64,000 nt of DNA from Ptiloglossa arizonensis. Taxonomy: Eukaryota > Arthropoda > Insecta > Hymenoptera > Colletidae. Shown here piece after piece: positions 1 through 12,553 of the stretch (positions within the stretch are counted from its first letter, which is position 1; every line of letters starts with the position of its first letter). The position numbers and the translations under genes were made by a program. The notes beneath the pieces were generated by a model. The model saw only the letters and a list, made by a program, of their open reading frames with translations, did no database searches and was not told where the DNA came from. Location: positions 1,674,001 to 1,738,000 of the forward strand of contig NW_027478417.1 in NCBI RefSeq assembly GCF_051014685.1, given 5' to 3'.

Positions 1-2263
1 CGCCCGATTACAATGGTATGTGTATTTTTGCCCTAGGTAATAGTAGTTATTGGTTTCGAGTATCAGACTTGCGAAAATTTTGATGGTTTCTCAACCATTC
101 CTTAACTTCAAACTCCCATATCTCGCGAACGGATTGACGAACTCGAGATATTCCTGTTGCATCTGAAAGTAGTAACTCGCCCGATTACAATGGTGTGTGT
201 ACTTTTCCCCTAGGCCATTTCAGTTATTGGTTTCGAGTATCAGACTTGCGAAAATTTGGATGGTTTCTGAACCATTCCTTAACTTCAAACTCCCATATCA
301 CGCGAACGGGTTGACGAACTCGAGAAATTCCTATTGCATCTGAAAGTAGAAACTCGCCCGTTTATAATGGTTTGTGTGCTTTTCCCCTAGGCCATTCCAG
401 TTATAGGTTTCGAGTATCAGACCAGCGAAAATTTTGATGGTTTCTCAACCATTCCTTAACTTCAAACTCCCATATTTCGCGAACGGATTGACGAACTCGA
501 GATATTCCTGTTGCATATGAAAGCAGAAGCTCGACCAATTACAACGGTATGTGTATTTTTGCCCTAGACCATAGTAGTTACTGGTTTCGAGTATCAGATT
601 CCGAAAATTTTGATGGTTTCTCAACCATTCCTAAACTTCAAGCTCCCATATCTCGCGAACGGATTGACGGACTCGAGATATTCCTGTTGCATCTGAATGT
701 AGAAACTCGCCCGATCGCAACGGTATGTGTTCTTTCCCCCTGGGCCATTCCAGTTATTAGTTTCTAGCATCAGAATTGCGAAAATTTTGATGGTTTCTCA
801 ACCGTCTCTTAACTCCAAACTCCCATATCTCGCGAACGGATTGACGAACTCGAGAAATTCCTGTTGCATCTGAAAGTAGAAACTCGCCCGATTGCAACGG
901 TATGTGTTCTTTTCCCCGAGGCCATACCAGTTATTCGTTTCTAGCATCAGAATTGCGAAAATTTTGATGGTTTCACAACCATTCCTTAACTTCAGACTCC
1001 CATATATCGAGAAAGGATTGACGAACTCGAGAAATTCCTGTTGCATCTGAAAGCAGAAAGTCGCCCGATTACAACGGTATGTGAATTTTTGCCCTAGGCA
1101 ATAGTAGTTATTGGTTTCGAGTATCAGACTTGCGACAATATAGATGGTTTCTCAACCATTCCTTATCTTCAAACTCCCATATCTCCCGAACGGATTGACG
1201 AACACGAGATATTCCTGTTGCATCGGGAAGTAGAAAATCGCCCGATTACAATGGTGTGAGTACTTTTCCCCTACGCCATTCCAGCTATTGGTGTCGTGTA
1301 TCAGACTTGCGAAATTTTTGATTGTTTCTCAATCATTCCTTAACTTCAAACTGCCATATCTGGCGAACGGATTGACGAACTCGAGATATTCCTGGTGCAT
1401 CTGAAATGCGGAAACTCGCCCGATTACAATGGTGTGAGTACTTTTCCCCTACGCCATTCCAGTTATGGGTTTCGAATATCAGACTTGCGAAAATTTTGAT
1501 GGTTTCTCAACCATTCCTCAATTTCAAACTCGCATATCTCGCGATCGGATTGACGAACTCGAGAAATTCCCGTTGCATCTGAAAGCAGAAACCCTCCCTA
1601 TTAGAAAGGTATGTGTATTTTTGCCCTAGACCATAGTAGTTATTGGTTTGGAGTATCAGACTTGCGAAAGAATTGATCGTTTCTCAACCATTCCTTAACT
1701 TCAAACTCCCATATATCGCGAACGGATTGACGAACTCGAGAAATTCCTGTTGCACCTGAAAGTAGAAACTTGCCCGATTACAACGGTGTGTGTACTTTTC
1801 CCCAAGGCCATTCCAGTTATTGGTTTCGAGTATCAGACTTGCGAAAATTTTGATCGTTTCTCAACCATTCCTTAATTTCAAACTCGCATATCTCGCGAAC
1901 GAATTGACGAACTCGAGAAATTCCTGTTGCATCTGAAAGCAGAAACTCGCCCGATTACAACGGTATGTGTATTTTTGCCCTACACCATAGTAGTTATTGG
2001 TTTCGAGTATCAGATTCCGAAAATTTTGATGGTTTCTCAACCATTCCTTAACTTCAAACACCCATATCTCGCGAACGGATTGACGAACTCGAGAAATTCC
2101 TGTTGCATCTGAAAGTAGAAACTTGCCCGATTACAATGGTGTGTGTACTTTTCCCCTAGGCCATTCCAGTTATTGGTTTCGAGTATCAGACTTGCGAAAA
2201 TGTTGATGGATCCTCAACCATTCCTTAACTTCAAACTCCCATATCACGCGAACGGATTGACGA

Positions 2264-2869
2264 ACTCGAGAAATTCCTCTTGCATCTGAAAGTAGAAGCT
2301 CGCCCAATTACAACGGTATGCGTATTTTTGCCCTAGACCATAGTAGTTTTTGGTTTCGAGTATCTGACTTGCGAAAATTTTGATGGTTTCTCAACCACTC
2401 CTTAACTTCAAACTCCCATATTTCGCGAACGGATTGACGAACTCGAGAAATTCCTGTTGCATCTGAAAGTAGAAACTTGCCCGATTACAATGGTGTGTGT
2501 ACTTTTCCCCTAGGCCACTGTAGTTATTGGTTTCGAGTATAAGATTCCGAAAATTTTGATGGTTTCTCAACCATTCCATAACTTCAAACTCCCATATCTC
2601 GCGAACGGATTGACGAACTCGAGAAATTCCTCTTGCATCTGAAAGTAGAAGCTCGCCGAATTACAACGGTATGCGTATTTTTGCCCTAGACCATAGTAGT
2701 TTTTGGTTTCGAGTATCTGACTTGCGAAAATTTTGATGGTTTCTCAACCACTCCTTAACTTCAAACTCCCATATTTCGCGAACGGATTGACGAACTCGAG
2801 AAATTCCTGTTGCATCTGAAAGTAGAAACTTGCCCGATTACAATGGTGTGTGTACTTTTCCCCTAGGCC
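2264..2869 (+). repeat. Two-monomer (353-bp) tandem duplication
   Basis: The run from 'cctcttgcatctgaaag' through 'gtagaagctcg', 'atgcgtatttttgccc', 'agtagtttttgg', 'gagtatctgac' and 'caaccactcc' occurs twice, 353 bp apart (for example 'agtagaagct' at 2291 and 2644). These variants are otherwise rare, so the two copies come from a local duplication of a dimer. The match runs from about 2264 to 2516 against 2617 to 2869, then stops at 'ccactgtag' versus 'ccattccag'. Confidence 0.88.
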
Positions 2870-2871
2870 AT

Positions 2872-3150
2872 TCCAGTTATTGGTTTCGAGTATCAGACTT
2901 ACGAAAATTTTGATGGTTTCTCAACCATTCCTTAACTTCAAACTCCCATATCTCGCGAACTGATCGACGATCTCGAGAAATTCCTGTTGCATCTGAAAGC
3001 AGAAACTCGCCCGATTACAATGGTGTGTGTGCTGTTCCCCTAGGCCATTCCAGTTATAGGTTTCGAGTATCAGACCAGCGAAAATTTTGACGGTTTCTCA
3101 ACCATTACTTAACTTCGAACTCCCATATCTCGCGAACGGATTGACGAACT
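2872..3150 (+). repeat. Dispersed duplicate, copy 1 (partner at 7465-7743)
   Basis: This stretch shares a set of rare variants with 7465-7743: 'gacttacgaaaa', 'gaactgatcgacgatctcg', 'gtgtgtgctgttcccc', 'agttataggtttcg', 'cagaccagcg', 'ttgacggtttctc' and 'accattacttaacttcg'. 'gctgttcccc' is at 3031 here and 7624 in the partner, 4593 bp (26 monomers) away. The monomers between are unrelated in detail, so this is long-range exchange and not an adjacent duplication. Confidence 0.88.
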
Positions 3151-4212
3151 CGAGAAATTCCTGTTGCATCTGAAAGTAGAAACTCACCCGATTGCAACGG
3201 TATGTGTTCTATTCCCCTAGGCCATTCCAGTTATTCGTTTCTAGCATCAGAATTGTGAAAATTTTGATGGATTCTCAACCGTCTCTTAACTCCAAACTCC
3301 CATATCTCGCGAACGGATTGACGAACTCGAGAAATTCCTGTTGCATCTGAAAGTAGAAACTCGCCCGATTACAACGGTGTGTGTATTTTTCCCCTAGGTC
3401 TTTGTAGTTATTGGTTTCGAGTATCAGACTTGCGAAGATTTTGATGCTTTCTCAACCATTCCTTAACTTCAAACTCCCACATCTCGCGAACGGATTGACG
3501 AACTGGAGAAATTACTGTTGCATCTGAGAGTAGAAACCCGCCCGATTACAACGGTTTGTGGGCTTTTCCCCTAGTCCATTCCAGTTATCCGTTTCTAGCA
3601 TCAGAATTGCGAAAATTTTGATGGTTTCTCAACCATCTCATAACTCCATACACCGATATTTCCCGAACGGATTGAAGAATCCGAAAAATTTCTGTTGCAT
3701 CTGAAAGTAGAAACTCTCCCGATTACAAAGGTGTGTGCTCTTTTCCCCTAGGCCATTGTAGTGATTGGTTTCGAGTATCAGACTTGCGAAAATTTTGATG
3801 TTTTCTCAACCGTTCCGTAACTTCAAACTCCCATATCTCGCGAACGGATTGACGAACTCGAGATATTCCTGTTGCATCTGAAAGTAGAAACTCGCCCGAT
3901 TACAATGGCATGTGTATTTTTGCCCTAGGTCATAGTAGTTATTGGTTTCGAGTATCAGACTTGCGAAAATTTTGATGGTTTCTCAACCATTCCTTAACAT
4001 CACACTCCCATATCCTGCGAACGGATTGACGATCTCGAGAAGTTCCTGTTGCATCTGAAAGCAGATACTCGCCCGATTACAACGGTCTGTGTATTTTTCC
4101 CCTAGGTCACTGTAGTTATTGGTTTCGAGTATCAGACTTGCCAAAATGTTGATGGTTTCTCATCGATTCGTTAACTTCAAACTCGCATATCTCGCGAACG
4201 GATTGACGAACT

Positions 4213-4780
4213 CGAGTAATTCCTGTTGAATCTGAAAGCAGAAACACGCCCGATTACAACGGCATGTGTATTTTTGCCCTAGACCATAGCAGTTAATGGT
4301 TTAGAGTATCAGATTCCGAAAATTTTGATGGTTTCTCAACCATTCCTTAACTTCAAACTCCCATATCTCGCAAACGGGTTGACGAACTCGAGAAATTCCT
4401 GTTGCATCAGAAAGTATAAACTCTCCCGATTACAATGGTGTGTGTACTTTTCCCCTATGCCATTGTAGTCATTGGTTTCGAGTATCAGACTTGCGAAAAT
4501 TTTGATGGTTTCTCAACCATTCCTCAATTTCAAACTCGCATATCTCGCGATCGGATTGACGAACTCGAGAAATTCCCGTTGCATCTGAAAGCAGAAACCC
4601 TCCCTATTACAAAGGTATGTGTATTTTTTCCCTAGACCATAGTAGTTATTGGTTTCGAGTGTCAGACTTGCGAAAGTATTGATCGTTTCTCAACCATTCC
4701 TTAACTTCAAACTCCCATATCTCGCGAACGGATTGACGAACTCGAGAAATTCCGGTTGCATCTGAAAGTATAAACTCTCC
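4213..4780 (+). repeat. Probable precursor of the 4-monomer repeat
   Basis: The ordered trio 'gttgaatctg' (4225), 'catcagaaag' (4405) and 'aaaccctccctatta' (about 4597) appears here once, 1236 bp (7 monomers) before the first copy in the 707-bp repeat. It differs from those copies at scattered sites, for example 'ctattacaaagg' for 'ctattagaaagg' and 'tttttccctagacc' for 'tttttgccctagacc'. A similar 'accctccctattag' monomer also occurs at 1591, 3006 bp (17 monomers) earlier. Confidence 0.75.
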
Positions 4781-5249
4781 CGGTTACAATGGTGTGTGAC
4801 TTTTCCCCTAGGCCATTGTGGTCATTGGTTTCGAGTATCAGACTTGCGAAAATTTTGATGGTTTCTGAACCATTCCTTAATTTCAAACTCGCTTATCTCG
4901 CGAACGGATTGACGAACTCGAGAAATTCCTGTTGCATCTGAAAGCAGAAACTCGCCCGATTACAACGGCATGTTTATTTTTGCCCTAGACCATAACAGTT
5001 AATGGTTTAGAGTATCAGATTCCGAAAATTTTGATGGTTTCTCAACCATTCCTTAACTTCAAACTCCCATATCTCGCGAACGGATTGACGAACTCGAGAA
5101 ATTCCTGTTGCATCTGAAAGTAGAGACTTGCCCGATTACAACGGTCTGCGTACTCTTCCCCATGGCCATTCCAGTTATTGGTTTCGAGTATCAGACTTGC
5201 GAAAATTTTGATCGTTTCTCAACCATTCCTTAACTTCAAACTCCCATAT

Positions 5250-6998
5250 CTCGCGAACGGATTGACGAACTCGAGAAATTCCTGTTGCGTCTGAAAGTAG
5301 AATATTGCCCGATTACAACGGTGTGTGTACTTTTCCCCTAGGCCATTCCAGTTATTGGTTTCGAGTATCAGACTTGCGAAAATTTTGATCGTTTTTCAAC
5401 CATTCCTTAATTTCAAACTCGCATATCTCGCGAACGGATTGACGAACTCGAGTAATTCCTGTTGAATCTGAAAGCAGAAACTCGCCCGATTACAACGGCA
5501 TGTTTATTTTTGCCCTAGACCATAGCAGTTAATGGTTTAGAGTATCAGATTCCGAAAATTTTGATGGTTTCTCAACCATTCCTTAACTTCAAACTCCCAT
5601 ATCTCGCAAACGGGTTGACGAACTCGAGAAATTCCTGTTGCATCAGAAAGTATAAACTCTCCCGATTACAATGGTGTGTGTACTTTTCCCCTAGGCCATT
5701 GTAGTCATTGGTTTCGAGTATCAGACTTGCGAAAATTTTGATGGTTTCTCAACCATTCCTCAATTTCAATCTCGCATATCTCGCGATCGGATTGACGAAC
5801 TCGAGAAATTCCCGTTGCATCTGAAAGCAGAAACCCTCCCTATTAGAAAGGTATGTGTATTTTTGCCCTAGACCATGGTAGTTATTGGTTTGGAGTATCA
5901 GACTTGCGAAAGTATTGATCGTTTCTCAACCATTCCTTAACTTCAAACTCCCATATCTCGCGAACGGATTGACGAACTCGAGAAATTCCTGTTGCATCTG
6001 AAATTAGAAACTTGCCCGATTACAACGGTGTGTGTACTTTTCCCCAAGGCCATTCCAGTTATTGGTTTCGAGTATCAGACTTGCGAAAATTTTGATCGTT
6101 TCTCAACCATTCCTTAATTTCAAACTCGCATATCTCGCGAACGGATTGGCGAACTCGAGTAATTCCTGTTGAATCTGAAAGCAGAAACTCGCCCGATTAC
6201 AACGGCATGTGTATTTTTGCCCTAGACCATAGCAGTTAATGGTTTAGAGTATCAGATTCCGAAAATTTTGATGGTTTCTCAACCATTCCTTAACTTCAAA
6301 CTCCCATATCTCGCAAACGGGTTGACGAACTCGAGAAATTCCTGTTGCATCAGAAAGTATAAACTCTCCCGATTACAATGGTGTGTGTACTTTTCCCCTA
6401 GGCCATTGTAGTCATTGGTTTCGAGTATCAGACTTGCGAAAATTTTGATGGTTTCTCAACCATTCCTCAATTTCAATCTCGCATATCTCGCGATCGGATT
6501 GACGAACTCGAGAAATTCCCGTTGCATCTGAAAGCAGAAACCCTCCCTATTAGAAAGGTATGTGTATTTTTGCCCTAGACCATGGTAGTTATTGGTTTGG
6601 AGTATCAGACTTGCGAAAGTATTGATCGTTTCTCAACCATTCCTTAACTTCAAACTCCCATATCTCGCGAACGGATTGACGAACTCGAGAAATTCCTGTT
6701 CCATCTGAAAGTAGAAACTTGCCCGATTACAACGGTGTGTGTACTTTTTCCCAAGGCCATTCCAGTTATTGTTTTCGAGTATCAGACTTGCGAAAATTTT
6801 GATCGTTTCTCAACCATTCCTTAATTTCAAACTCGCATATCTCGCGAACGGATTGACGAACTCGAGTAATTCCTGTTGAATCTGAAAGCAGAAACTCGCC
6901 CGATTACAACGGCATGTGTATTTTTGCCCTAGACCATAGTAGTTAATGGTTTAGATATCAGATTCCGAAAATTTTGATGGTTTCTCAACCATTCCTTA
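5250..6998 (+). repeat. 4-monomer higher-order repeat, 707 bp, about 2.5 copies
   Basis: Four distinguishable monomers recur in order: one with 'gttgaatctgaaagcag', one with 'catcagaaagtataaactc', one with 'gcgatcgg' and 'accctccctattag', and one with 'gaaacttgccc' and 'ccaaggcc'. Diagnostic positions are 5461, 6168 and 6875 for the first, and 5641 and 6348 for the second, all 707 bp apart. Copies are about 5250-5956, 5957-6663 and a partial 6664-6998. A 2-bp loss near 6955 ('ttagatatcag') marks the last partial copy. Three of the four types also occur in the same order at 4225, 4405 and 4582, outside the homogenised block, and may be the source from which it amplified. Confidence 0.9.
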
Positions 6999-8699
6999 AT
7001 TTCAAACTCGCATATCTCGCGAACGGATTGACGAACTCGAGAAATTCCTGTTGCATCTGAAAGCAGAAACTCGCCCGATTACAACGGTATGTGTATTTTG
7101 GCCCTAGACCATAGTAGTTATTGGTTTCGAGTATCAGATTCCGAAAATTTTGATGGTTTCTCAACCATTTCTTAACTTCAAACTACCATATCTCGCGAAC
7201 GGATTGACGAACTCGAGAAATTCCTGTTGCATCTGGAAGCAGAAACTCGCCCCATTACAATGGTGTGTGTACATTTCTCCTAGGCCATTGTAGTTATTTG
7301 TTTCGAGTATCAGACTTGCGAAAATTTTGGTGGTTTCTCAACCATTCCTTAACTCCAACTCCCATATTTCGCGAACGGATTGACGAATCCGAAAAATTTC
7401 TGTTGCATCCGAAAACAGAAACTCTCCCGGTTACAAAGGTATGTGTATTTTTCCCCTTGGCCATTGTAGTTATTGGTTTCGAGTATCAGACTTACGAAAA
7501 TTTTGATGGTTTCTCAACCATTCCTTCACTTCAAACTCCCATATCTCGCGAACTGATCGACGATCTCGAGAAATTCCTGTTGCATCTGAAAGCAGAAACT
7601 CGCCCGATTACAATGGTGTGTGTGCTGTTCCCCTAGGCCATTCCAGTTATAGGTTTCGAGTATCAGACCAGCGAAAATTTTGACGGTTTCTCAACCATTA
7701 CTTAACTTCGAACTCCCGTATCTCGCGAACGGATTGACGAACTCGAGATATTCCTGTTGCATCTGAATGTAGAAACTCGCCCGATTGCAACTGTATGTGT
7801 TCTTTTCCCCAAGGACATTCCAGTTGTTCGTTACTAGCATCAGAATTGCGAATATTTTGATGGTTTTTCAACCGTCTCTTAACTCCAAACTCCCATATCT
7901 CGCGAACGGATTGACGAACTCCAGAAATTCCTGTTGCATCTGAAAGTAGAAACTTGCCCGATTACAACGGTGTGTGTACTTTTCCCCAAGGCCATTCCAG
8001 TTATTGGTTTCGAGTATCAGACTTGCGAAAATTGTGATGGTTTCTCAACCATACCTTAACTTCAAACTCCCATATCTCGCGAACGGATTGACGAACACGA
8101 GAATTTCCGGTTGCATCTGAAACCAGAAACTCGTCCGATTACAACGGTATGTGTATTTTTCCCCTAGGCCCTTGTAGTTACTGGTTTCGCGTATCAGACT
8201 TGCGAAAATTTTGATGTTTTCTCAAGCATTCCTTAACTTCAAACCCCCATATCTCGCGAACGGATTGACGAATCCGAAAAATTTCTGTTGCATCTGAAAG
8301 TAGAAACTCTCCGGATTACAACGGTATGTGTATTTTTCCCCTAGGCCATTGTAGTTATTGGTTTCGGGTATCAGACTTGCGAAAATTTAGATGGTTTCTC
8401 AACCATTCCTTAACTTCAAACTCCCATATCTCGCGAACGGATTGCCGAACACGAGAAATTCCTGTTGCATCTGAAAGCAGAAACTCGCCCGATTACAACG
8501 GTATGTGTATTTTTGCCGTAGGCCATGGTAGTTATTGGTTTCGAGTATCAGACTTGCGAAACTTTTGATGGATTCTCAACCATTCCTTAAATTCAAACTC
8601 CCATATCTCGCGAACGGATTGACGAACTCGAGAAATTCCTGTTGCATCTGAAAGTAGAAACTCGCCCGATTACAAAGGTATGTTTATTTTTCCCCTAGG
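6999..8699 (+). repeat. Mixed divergent monomers
   Basis: About ten monomers without a clear higher-order period. The type with 'gaatccgaaaaatttctg' and 'ctctcccggttacaaagg' appears here first (about 7388) and recurs near 8976, 10216, 11454 and 11986. That type lacks one base in 'aactccaactccc' relative to the usual 'aacttcaaactccc'. No gene or other element is present. Confidence 0.85.
7465..7743 (+). repeat. Dispersed duplicate, copy 2 (partner at 2872-3150)
   Basis: Matches 2872-3150 across the rare variants listed there, with small differences such as 'ccttcacttc' for 'ccttaacttc' and 'cccgtatctc' for 'cccatatctc'. It sits directly after monomers of the 'gaatccgaaaaatttctg' type that belong to the neighbouring 7-14 kb zone, so it looks like a patch from one zone embedded in another. 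Confidence 0.86.
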
Positions 8700-11600
8700 C
8701 CATAGTAGTTATTGGTTTCGAGTATCAGACTTGCGAAAATTGTGATGGTTTCTCAACCATTCCTTAACTTCAAACTCCTATATCTCGCGAACGGATTGAC
8801 GAACACGATAAATTCCGGTTGAATCTGGAAGAAGAAAGTCTCCCGATTACAACGGTATGTGTATTTTTGCCCTAGGCCATATTAGTTATTGGTTTCGAGT
8901 ATCAGACTTGCGAAACTTTTTATGGTTTCTCAACCATTCCTTAACTCCAACTCCCATATTTCGCGAACGGATTGACGAATCCGAAAAATTTCTGTTGCAT
9001 CCGAAAACAGAAACTCTCCCGGTTACAAAGGTATGTGTATTTTTCCCCTTGGCCATTGTAGTTATTGGTTTCGGGTATCAGACTTGCGAAAATTTAGATG
9101 GTTTTTCAACCATTCCTTAACTTCAAACTCCCATATCTCGCGAACGGATTGACGAACTCGAGAAATTCCAGTTGCATCTGAAAGCAGAAACTCGCCCGAT
9201 TACAACGGAATGTGTATTTTTGCCGTAGGCCATTGTAGTTATTGGTTTCGAGTATCAGACTTGCGAAAATGTTGATGGTTTCTCAACCATTCCTTAACTT
9301 CAAACTCCCATATCTCGCGAACGGATTGACGAACTCGAGAAATTCCTGTTGCATCTGAAAGCAGAAACTCGCCCGATTACAACGGTATGTGTATTTTTGG
9401 CGTAGGCCATTGTAGTTATTGGTTTCGAGTATCAGACTTGCGAAAATTTTGATGGTTTCTCAACCATTCCTTAACTTCAAACTCCCATATCTTGCGAACG
9501 GATTGACGAACTCGAGAAATTCCTCTTGCATCTGAAAGTAGAAACTCGCCCGATTACAAAGCTATGTGTATTTTTCACCTAGGTCATTCCAGTTATTCGT
9601 TTCTAGCATCAGAATTTCGAAAATTTTGATGGATTCTCAACCATTCCTTAAATTCAAACTCCCATATCTCGCGAACGGATTGACGAACTCGAGAAATTCC
9701 TGTTGCATCTGAAAGTAGAAACTCGCCCGATTACAAAGGTATGTGTATTTTTGCCGTAGGCCATTGTAGTTACTGGTTTCGAGTATCAGACTTGCGAAAA
9801 TTTTGATGGTTTCTCAACCATTCCTTAACTTCAAACTCCTATATCTCGCGAACGGATTGACGAACACGATAAATTCCTGTTGAATCTGGAAGAAGAAAGT
9901 CTCCCGATTACAACGGTATGCGTATTTTTCCCCTAGGCCATAGTAGTTATTGGTTTCGAGTATCAGACTTGCGAAAATTGTGATGGTTTCTCAACCATAC
10001 CTTAACTTCAAACTCCCATATCTCGCGAACGGATTGACGAACACGAGAATTTCCGGTTGCATCTGAAACCAGAAAGTCGTCCGATTACAACGGTATGTGT
10101 ATTTTTGCCCTAGGCCATATTAGTTATTGGTTTCGAGTATCAGACTTGCGAAACTTTTTATGGTTTCTCAACCATTCCTTAACTCCAACTCCCATATTTC
10201 GCGAACGGATTGACGAATCCGAAAAATTTCTGTTGCATCCGAAAACAGAAACTCTCCCGGTTACAAAGGTATGTGTATTTTTCCCCTTGGCCATTGTAGT
10301 TATTGGTTTCGAGTAACAGACTTGCGATAACTTTGATGGTTTCTCAACCATTCCTTAACTTCAAACTCCCATATCTCGCGAACGGATTGACGAACTCGAG
10401 AAATTCCAGTTGCATCTGAAAGCAGAAACTCGCCCGATTACAACGGAATGTGTATTTTTGCCGTAGGCCATTGTAGTTATTGGTTTCGAGTATCAGACTT
10501 GCGAAAATGTTGATGGTTTCTCAACCATTCCTTAACTTCAAACTCCCATATCTCGCGAACGGATTGACGAACTCGAGAAATTCCTGTTGCATCTGAAAGC
10601 AGAAACTCGCCCGATTACAACGGTATGTGTATTTTTGCCGTAGGCCATGGTAGTTATTGGTTTCGAGTATCAGACTTGCGAAAATTTTGATGGTTTCTCA
10701 ACCATTCCTTAACTTCAAACTCCCATATCTCGCGAACGGATTGACGAACTCGAGAAATTCCTGTTGCATCTGAAAGCAGAAACTCGCCCGATTACAACGG
10801 TATGTGTATTTTTGCCGTAGGCCATAGTAGTTATTGGTTTCGAGTATCAGACTTGCGAAAATTTTGATGGTTTCTCAACCATTCCTTAACTTCAAACTCC
10901 CATATCTTGCGAACGGATTGACGAACTCGAGAAATTCCTCTTGCATCTGAAAGTAGAAACTCGCCCGATTACAAAGCTATGTGTATTTTTCACCTAGGTC
11001 ATTCCAGTTATTCGTTTCTAGCATCAGAATTTCGAAAATTTTGATGGATTCTCAACCATTCCTTAAATTCAAACTCCCATATCTCGCGAACGGATTGACG
11101 AACTCGAGAAATTCCTGTTGCATCTGAAAGTAGAAACTCGCCCGATTACAAAGGTATGTGTATTTTTGCCGTAGGCCATTGTAGTTACTGGTTTCGAGTA
11201 TCAGACTTGCGAAAATTGTGATGGTTTCTCAACCATACCTTAACTTCAAACTCCCATATCTCGCGAACGGATTGACGAACACGAGAATTTCCGGTTGCAT
11301 CTGAAACCAGAAAGTCGTCCGATTACAACGGTATGTGTATTTTTGCCCTAGGCCATATTAGTTATTGGTTTCGAGTATCAGACTTGCGAAACTTTTTATG
11401 GTTTCTCAACCATTCCTTAACTCCAACTCCCATATTTCGCGAACGGATTGACGAATCCGAAAAATTTCTGTTGCATCCGAAAACAGAAACTCTCCCGGTT
11501 ACAAAGGTATGTGTATTTTTCCCCTTGGCCATTGTAGTTATTGGTTTCGAGTAACAGACTTGCGATAACTTTGATGGTTTCTCAACCATTCCTTAACTTC

Positions 11601-12553
11601 AAACTCCCATATCTCGCGAACGGATTGACGAACTCGAGAAATTCCAGTTGCATCTGAAAGCAGAAACTCGCCCGATTCCAACGGAATGTGTATTTTTGCC
11701 GTAGGCCATTGTAGTTATTGGTTTCGAGTATCAGACTTGCGAAAATGTTGATGGTTTCTCAACCATTCCTTAACTTCAAACTCCCATATCTCGCGAACGG
11801 ATTGACGAACTCGAGAAATTCCTGTTGCATCTGAAACCAGAAACTCGCCCGATTACAACGGTATGTGTATTTTTGCCGTAGGCCATTGTAGTTATTGGTT
11901 TCGAGTATCAGACTTGCGAAAATTTTGATGGTTTCTCAACCATTCTTTAACTTCGAACTCCCATATCTCGCGAACGGATTGACGAATCCGAAAAATTTCT
12001 GTTGCATCCGAAAACAGAAACTCTCCCGGTTACAAAGGTATGTGTATTTTTCCCCTTGGCCATTGTAGTTATTGGTTTCGGGTATCAGACTTGCGAAAAT
12101 TTAGATGGTTTCTCAACCATTCCTTAACTTCAAACTCCCATATCTCGCGAACGGATTGACGAACTCGAGAAATTCCAGTTGCATCTGAAAGCAGAAACTC
12201 GCCCGATTCCAACGGAATGTGTATTTTTGCCGTAGGCCATTGTAGTTATTGGTTTCGAGTATCAGACTTGCGAAAATGTTGATGGTTTCTCAACCATTCC
12301 TTAACTTCAAACTCCCATATCTCGCGAACGGATTGACGAACTCGAGAAATTCCTGTTGCATCTGAAAGCAGAAACTCGCCCGATTACAACGGTATGTGTA
12401 TTTTTGCCGTAGGCCATTGTAGTTATTGGTTTCGAGTATCAGACTTGCGAAAATTTTGATGGTTTCTCAACCATTCTTTAACTTCAAACTCCCATATCTC
12501 GCGAACGGATTGACGAACTCGAGAAATTCCTGTTGCATCTGAAAGTAGAAACA
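8700..12553 (+). repeat. 7-monomer (1238-bp) and nested 3-monomer (531-bp) repeat zone
   Basis: A marker monomer with 'ccatattagttattgg' and 'gcgaaactttttatgg' followed by the 'gaatccgaaaaatttctg' type recurs at about 8857, 10095 and 11333, exactly 1238 bp (7 monomers) apart. Copies are about 8700-9937, 9938-11175 and a partial from 11176. The 'ttttcacctagg' marker instead recurs 1415 bp (8 monomers) apart, near 9575 and 10990. Copy 2 has therefore gained one monomer and lost another. Near the end, 'gattccaacggaatg' occurs at 11674 and 12205, 531 bp (3 monomers) apart. Most units carry 'tttttgccgtaggcc' in place of 'tttttcccctaggcc', which destroys the CCTAGG site. Confidence 0.88.
9194..9210 (-). 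other. Degenerate CENP-B-box-like motif (best-match examples)
   Basis: Read on the minus strand, the 'cgcccgattacaacgg' segment aligns with the mammalian CENP-B box consensus NTTCGNNNNANNCGGGN. The common monomer form keeps 7 of the 9 fixed bases. Here the following 'aa' raises it to 8 of 9. Equivalent 8-of-9 sites are at 10432-10448, 11670-11686, 12201-12217, 12732-12748 and 47387-47403. I saw no 9-of-9 site. A 7-of-9 match is expected about once in two random monomer-length sequences searched on both strands, so this is only a candidate protein site. Confidence 0.3.

Larger units (their letters stand above)
1..5249 (+). repeat. Divergent monomer zone, left part of the array
   Basis: Monomers here carry many private substitutions seen once or twice in the window. 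Examples are 'ctgccatatctggcg' near 1350, 'gagataccaga'-like variants of the 'ggtttcgagtatcag' segment, and 'ccctagaccatagtag' in place of 'cccctaggcc'. Neighbouring units usually differ at several positions, in contrast to the near-identical blocks after 33 kb. A 1-bp insertion occurs near 1408 ('gaaatgcgg' for the usual 'gaaagcag'), and one base is missing near 4798 ('gtgtgtgactttt'). No gene is present. The level of divergence fits an older or less actively homogenised portion of an array, possibly towards an edge, but no edge is visible. Confidence 0.9.

Noticed and set aside
7265..7636. Longest open frame (123 codons) as a possible gene
   Set aside because: It is two adjacent satellite monomers read in phase. 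Codons follow the repeat, there is no recognisable domain, and equivalent frames elsewhere are broken by ordinary satellite variation.
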